Origin: Albidovulum litorale
GTDB taxonomy: Bacteria; Pseudomonadota; Alphaproteobacteria; Rhodobacterales; Rhodobacteraceae
Direction of reading: 5' to 3'
Assembly (NCBI RefSeq): GCF_025751495.1
Contig: NZ_JAOWKZ010000004.1
Coordinates: 310,001 to 374,000, forward strand
DNA length: 64,000 nt
Position 1 is the first letter of the stretch; each line of letters begins with the position of its first letter. The notes beneath the pieces were generated by a model. The model was not told where the DNA came from and did no database searches. It saw nothing but the letters and a program-made list of their open reading frames with translations. The translations under genes were made by a program, and so were the position numbers. Positions 62,734 to 64,000 of this stretch are shown here, one piece after another.

Positions 62734-62794
62734 CGTGTCCGCCTTTTGTCTTGCAAAAAACACTTTCGCCGAAGGTATGACCGGCCCCGACGGG

Positions 62795-63511
62795 TCATTC
62801 GGGGGCCAGCATGTAACCCGCGCCGCGCACGGTCTGAAGATAGCGGGGCTGCTTCGGGTCGATCTCGAACTTGCGGCGAAGCCGCGTGATCTGGACATCG
62901 ACCGCACGTTCCTGTGCCTGCCCGTTTCCGCCCCGGCCCGTCGCGCGGCCCAGATCCTCCACCAGTTGCGTGCGGCTGACCGGCTCGCCCGGTTTCGCCG
63001 CAAAGATACGCATCAGCGCGGCTTCCGTGGCGGTCAGCCGGACGAGACTGTCGCCGCGCCACATCTCGCCCCGATCGACATCGTAGCGGACGGGGCCGAG
63101 GTTCAGGACTTTCGGTGTCTTGGGTTCGACGACGACCGGCGTGCGGCGAAGGATCGCGTTGATGCGGAGCAGCAACTCTTTCGGCTCGAAGGGTTTGGCC
63201 AGATAGTCGTCGGCCCCCGCCTCCAGCCCCGCGATGCGGTCGGCGGTTTCGCCCTTGGCGGTCAGAAGCAGGATCGGCGTTTTCATCGTCTCGCGCAGGG
63301 ATCGCGTCAGGCTGACCCCGTCCTCGCCCGGCATCATCACATCCATGACGATGAGGTCGAAATCGAGCCCGCCGAGCAGCCGCCGCGCATGGGCCGCGTC
63401 GCGGGCGGCGGTAACGAAAAATCCGCTGCGGATCAGGAATTTCTGCAATAGCCCCCGGATGCGTTCGTCATCGTCGACGATCAACAGATGGATATCGGCC
63501 TGCGCATTCAT
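62795..63511 (-). CDS. petR: OmpR-family response regulator, PetR type
   Basis: A 238-residue regulator with a receiver domain (DDDER, phosphoacceptor Asp57 in IVMDVMMPGEDG, LTAKGE, KPFEPKEL) and a winged-helix output domain (TATEAALMRIFAAKPG, QRAVDVQITRLRRKFE-type QERAVDVQITRLRRKFEIDP). It overlaps a MarR-family gene by 4 bases, the petP-petR arrangement described upstream of the petABC (cytochrome bc1) genes in Rhodobacter capsulatus. No sensor kinase lies next to it. petABC is not in the window; it lies elsewhere or was separated. Confidence 0.82.
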   Translation of the reverse strand: MNAQADIHLLIVDDDERIRGLLQKFLIRSGFFVTAARDAAHARRLLGGLDFDLIVMDVMMPGEDGVSLTRSLRETMKTPILLLTAKGETADRIAGLEAGADDYLAKPFEPKELLLRINAILRRTPVVVEPKTPKVLNLGPVRYDVDRGEMWRGDSLVRLTATEAALMRIFAAKPGEPVSRTQLVEDLGRATGRGGNGQAQERAVDVQITRLRRKFEIDPKQPRYLQTVRGAGYMLAPE

Positions 63512-64000
63512 GAACTTGTATCCCTGATTGACTGGTAATGCCGGCGGATCTCGGGGTCCATCATCGCCTCGAGCACCTGCCGGAACCCCGCCACCGCGGC
63601 AGGCCCCGCGGCGCGGTAGGCCGAGCGCATCCTTGCGCGCTGGGCGTCGCTGAGTTCGCGTTCCAGTTCCGCGCCCTTCTGGGTCAGGAAGAGGTTCCTT
63701 TCCCGCTTGTCCTTGCGACCGACGCGGGCCTCGACCAGACCGTCCTCTACCAGCGTCCGCAGGACCCGGTTCAGCGACTGCTTGGTCACGCCGAGCATGG
63801 TCAGAAGCGTGTTGACCGTCAGCCCCGGCTGGCGGTTGATGAAATGGATCGCCCGGTGATGGGCGCGGCCATATTCGTAGTTTTCGAGAATGCGGTCAGG
63901 ATCGGCGGTGAAGGCACGATAGGCAAAGAACATCGCCTCAATGCCCTTCCTGAGCTGTTCATCTGTCAGGAACAGCAGGCTCTCGCCGCCCTGCGTCCCC
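63508..64000 (-). CDS. petP: MarR-family transcriptional regulator, PetP type (5' end outside window)
   Basis: The frame runs open to the right edge of the window; the visible 163 residues begin GTQGGESLLFLTDEQLRKG. The MarR winged helix is INRQPGLTVNTLLTMLGVTK and LNRVLRTLVEDGLVEARVGRKDKRERNLFLT. PetP acts with PetR in Rhodobacter. An internal ATG at 63933 exists, but the conserved upstream residues show that the gene starts beyond 64000. It overlaps petR by 4 bases (ATGA). Confidence 0.85.
   Translation of the reverse strand, partial: GTQGGESLLFLTDEQLRKGIEAMFFAYRAFTADPDRILENYEYGRAHHRAIHFINRQPGLTVNTLLTMLGVTKQSLNRVLRTLVEDGLVEARVGRKDKRERNLFLTQKGAELERELSDAQRARMRSAYRAAGPAAVAGFRQVLEAMMDPEIRRHYQSIRDTSS

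Overview
The window is a 64 kb stretch of alphaproteobacterial chromosome, almost certainly from the order Rhodobacterales (Roseobacter/Paracoccaceae lineage). The evidence is high GC, irr-fabA/fabB/fabI synteny, a PetP/PetR pair, the rsmB-heparinase-purH-lspA run, DUF1674 and DUF3035 proteins, and a BacNav channel with the filter TLESWSM. No plasmid, phage or CRISPR locus is visible. Most genes are intact single-copy chromosomal genes. One short stretch (40.6-41.3 kb) is a decayed integration scar beside tRNA-Leu(CAG).

Layout. 0-4.6 kb: tail of an unidentified gene, the iron regulator irr, and unsaturated fatty-acid synthesis (fabA, fabB, fabI) split by an inverted homocysteine S-methyltransferase gene. 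4.7-7.7 kb: a LysR regulator divergent from a sterol-desaturase-like hydroxylase, and a TauE/SafE exporter. 7.8-12.1 kb: hrpB, a DUF3108 protein and the G3E GTPase meaB. 12.1-15.2 kb: a compact operon of a polytopic flippase-like protein with DprE1-like and DprE2-like enzymes, predicted to make or move a polyprenyl-linked pentose. 15.2-17.3 kb: scoAB CoA-transferase divergent from a PAS-LuxR regulator, with palindromes between them. 17.4-27.3 kb: a 1-Cys peroxiredoxin, then a likely quaternary-amine catabolic cluster: aldehyde dehydrogenase, MttB-superfamily methyltransferase, dimethylglycine-dehydrogenase/GcvT fusion, TMADH/DgcA-like flavoprotein and class III aminotransferase.

27.3-39.2 kb: housekeeping genes (truB, rbfA, dapB, rsmB, purH, lspA), a short DUF1674 gene, a heparinase-like protein and a tandem M16 protease pair. 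39.2-41.4 kb: a membrane-anchored arylsulfotransferase-like protein, IS110 and integrase remnants, and tRNA-Leu. 41.5-50.8 kb: an NDUFA9-like protein, uppP, and glutamate synthase in the order gltD - unknown secreted protein - GFA protein - gltB, preceded by a striking inverted repeat. 51-53.1 kb: two tandem Hint-domain proteins. 53.1-57.6 kb: mtgA, a GST, queG, a small conserved-looking protein, an ankyrin protein and a voltage-gated sodium channel. 57.6-64 kb: isoprenoid genes dxs and ispA with xseB, a HDAC-like deacetylase, and the petP-petR regulators; an unidentified secreted protein gene lies between ispA and dxs.

The least ordinary parts are the quaternary-amine cluster with no visible corrinoid protein, the DprE1/DprE2/flippase operon outside Actinobacteria, the Hint pair, the tRNA-Leu scar and several clean palindromes in front of catabolic or nitrogen genes. 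All functional calls come from reading motifs and context; no database search was run.
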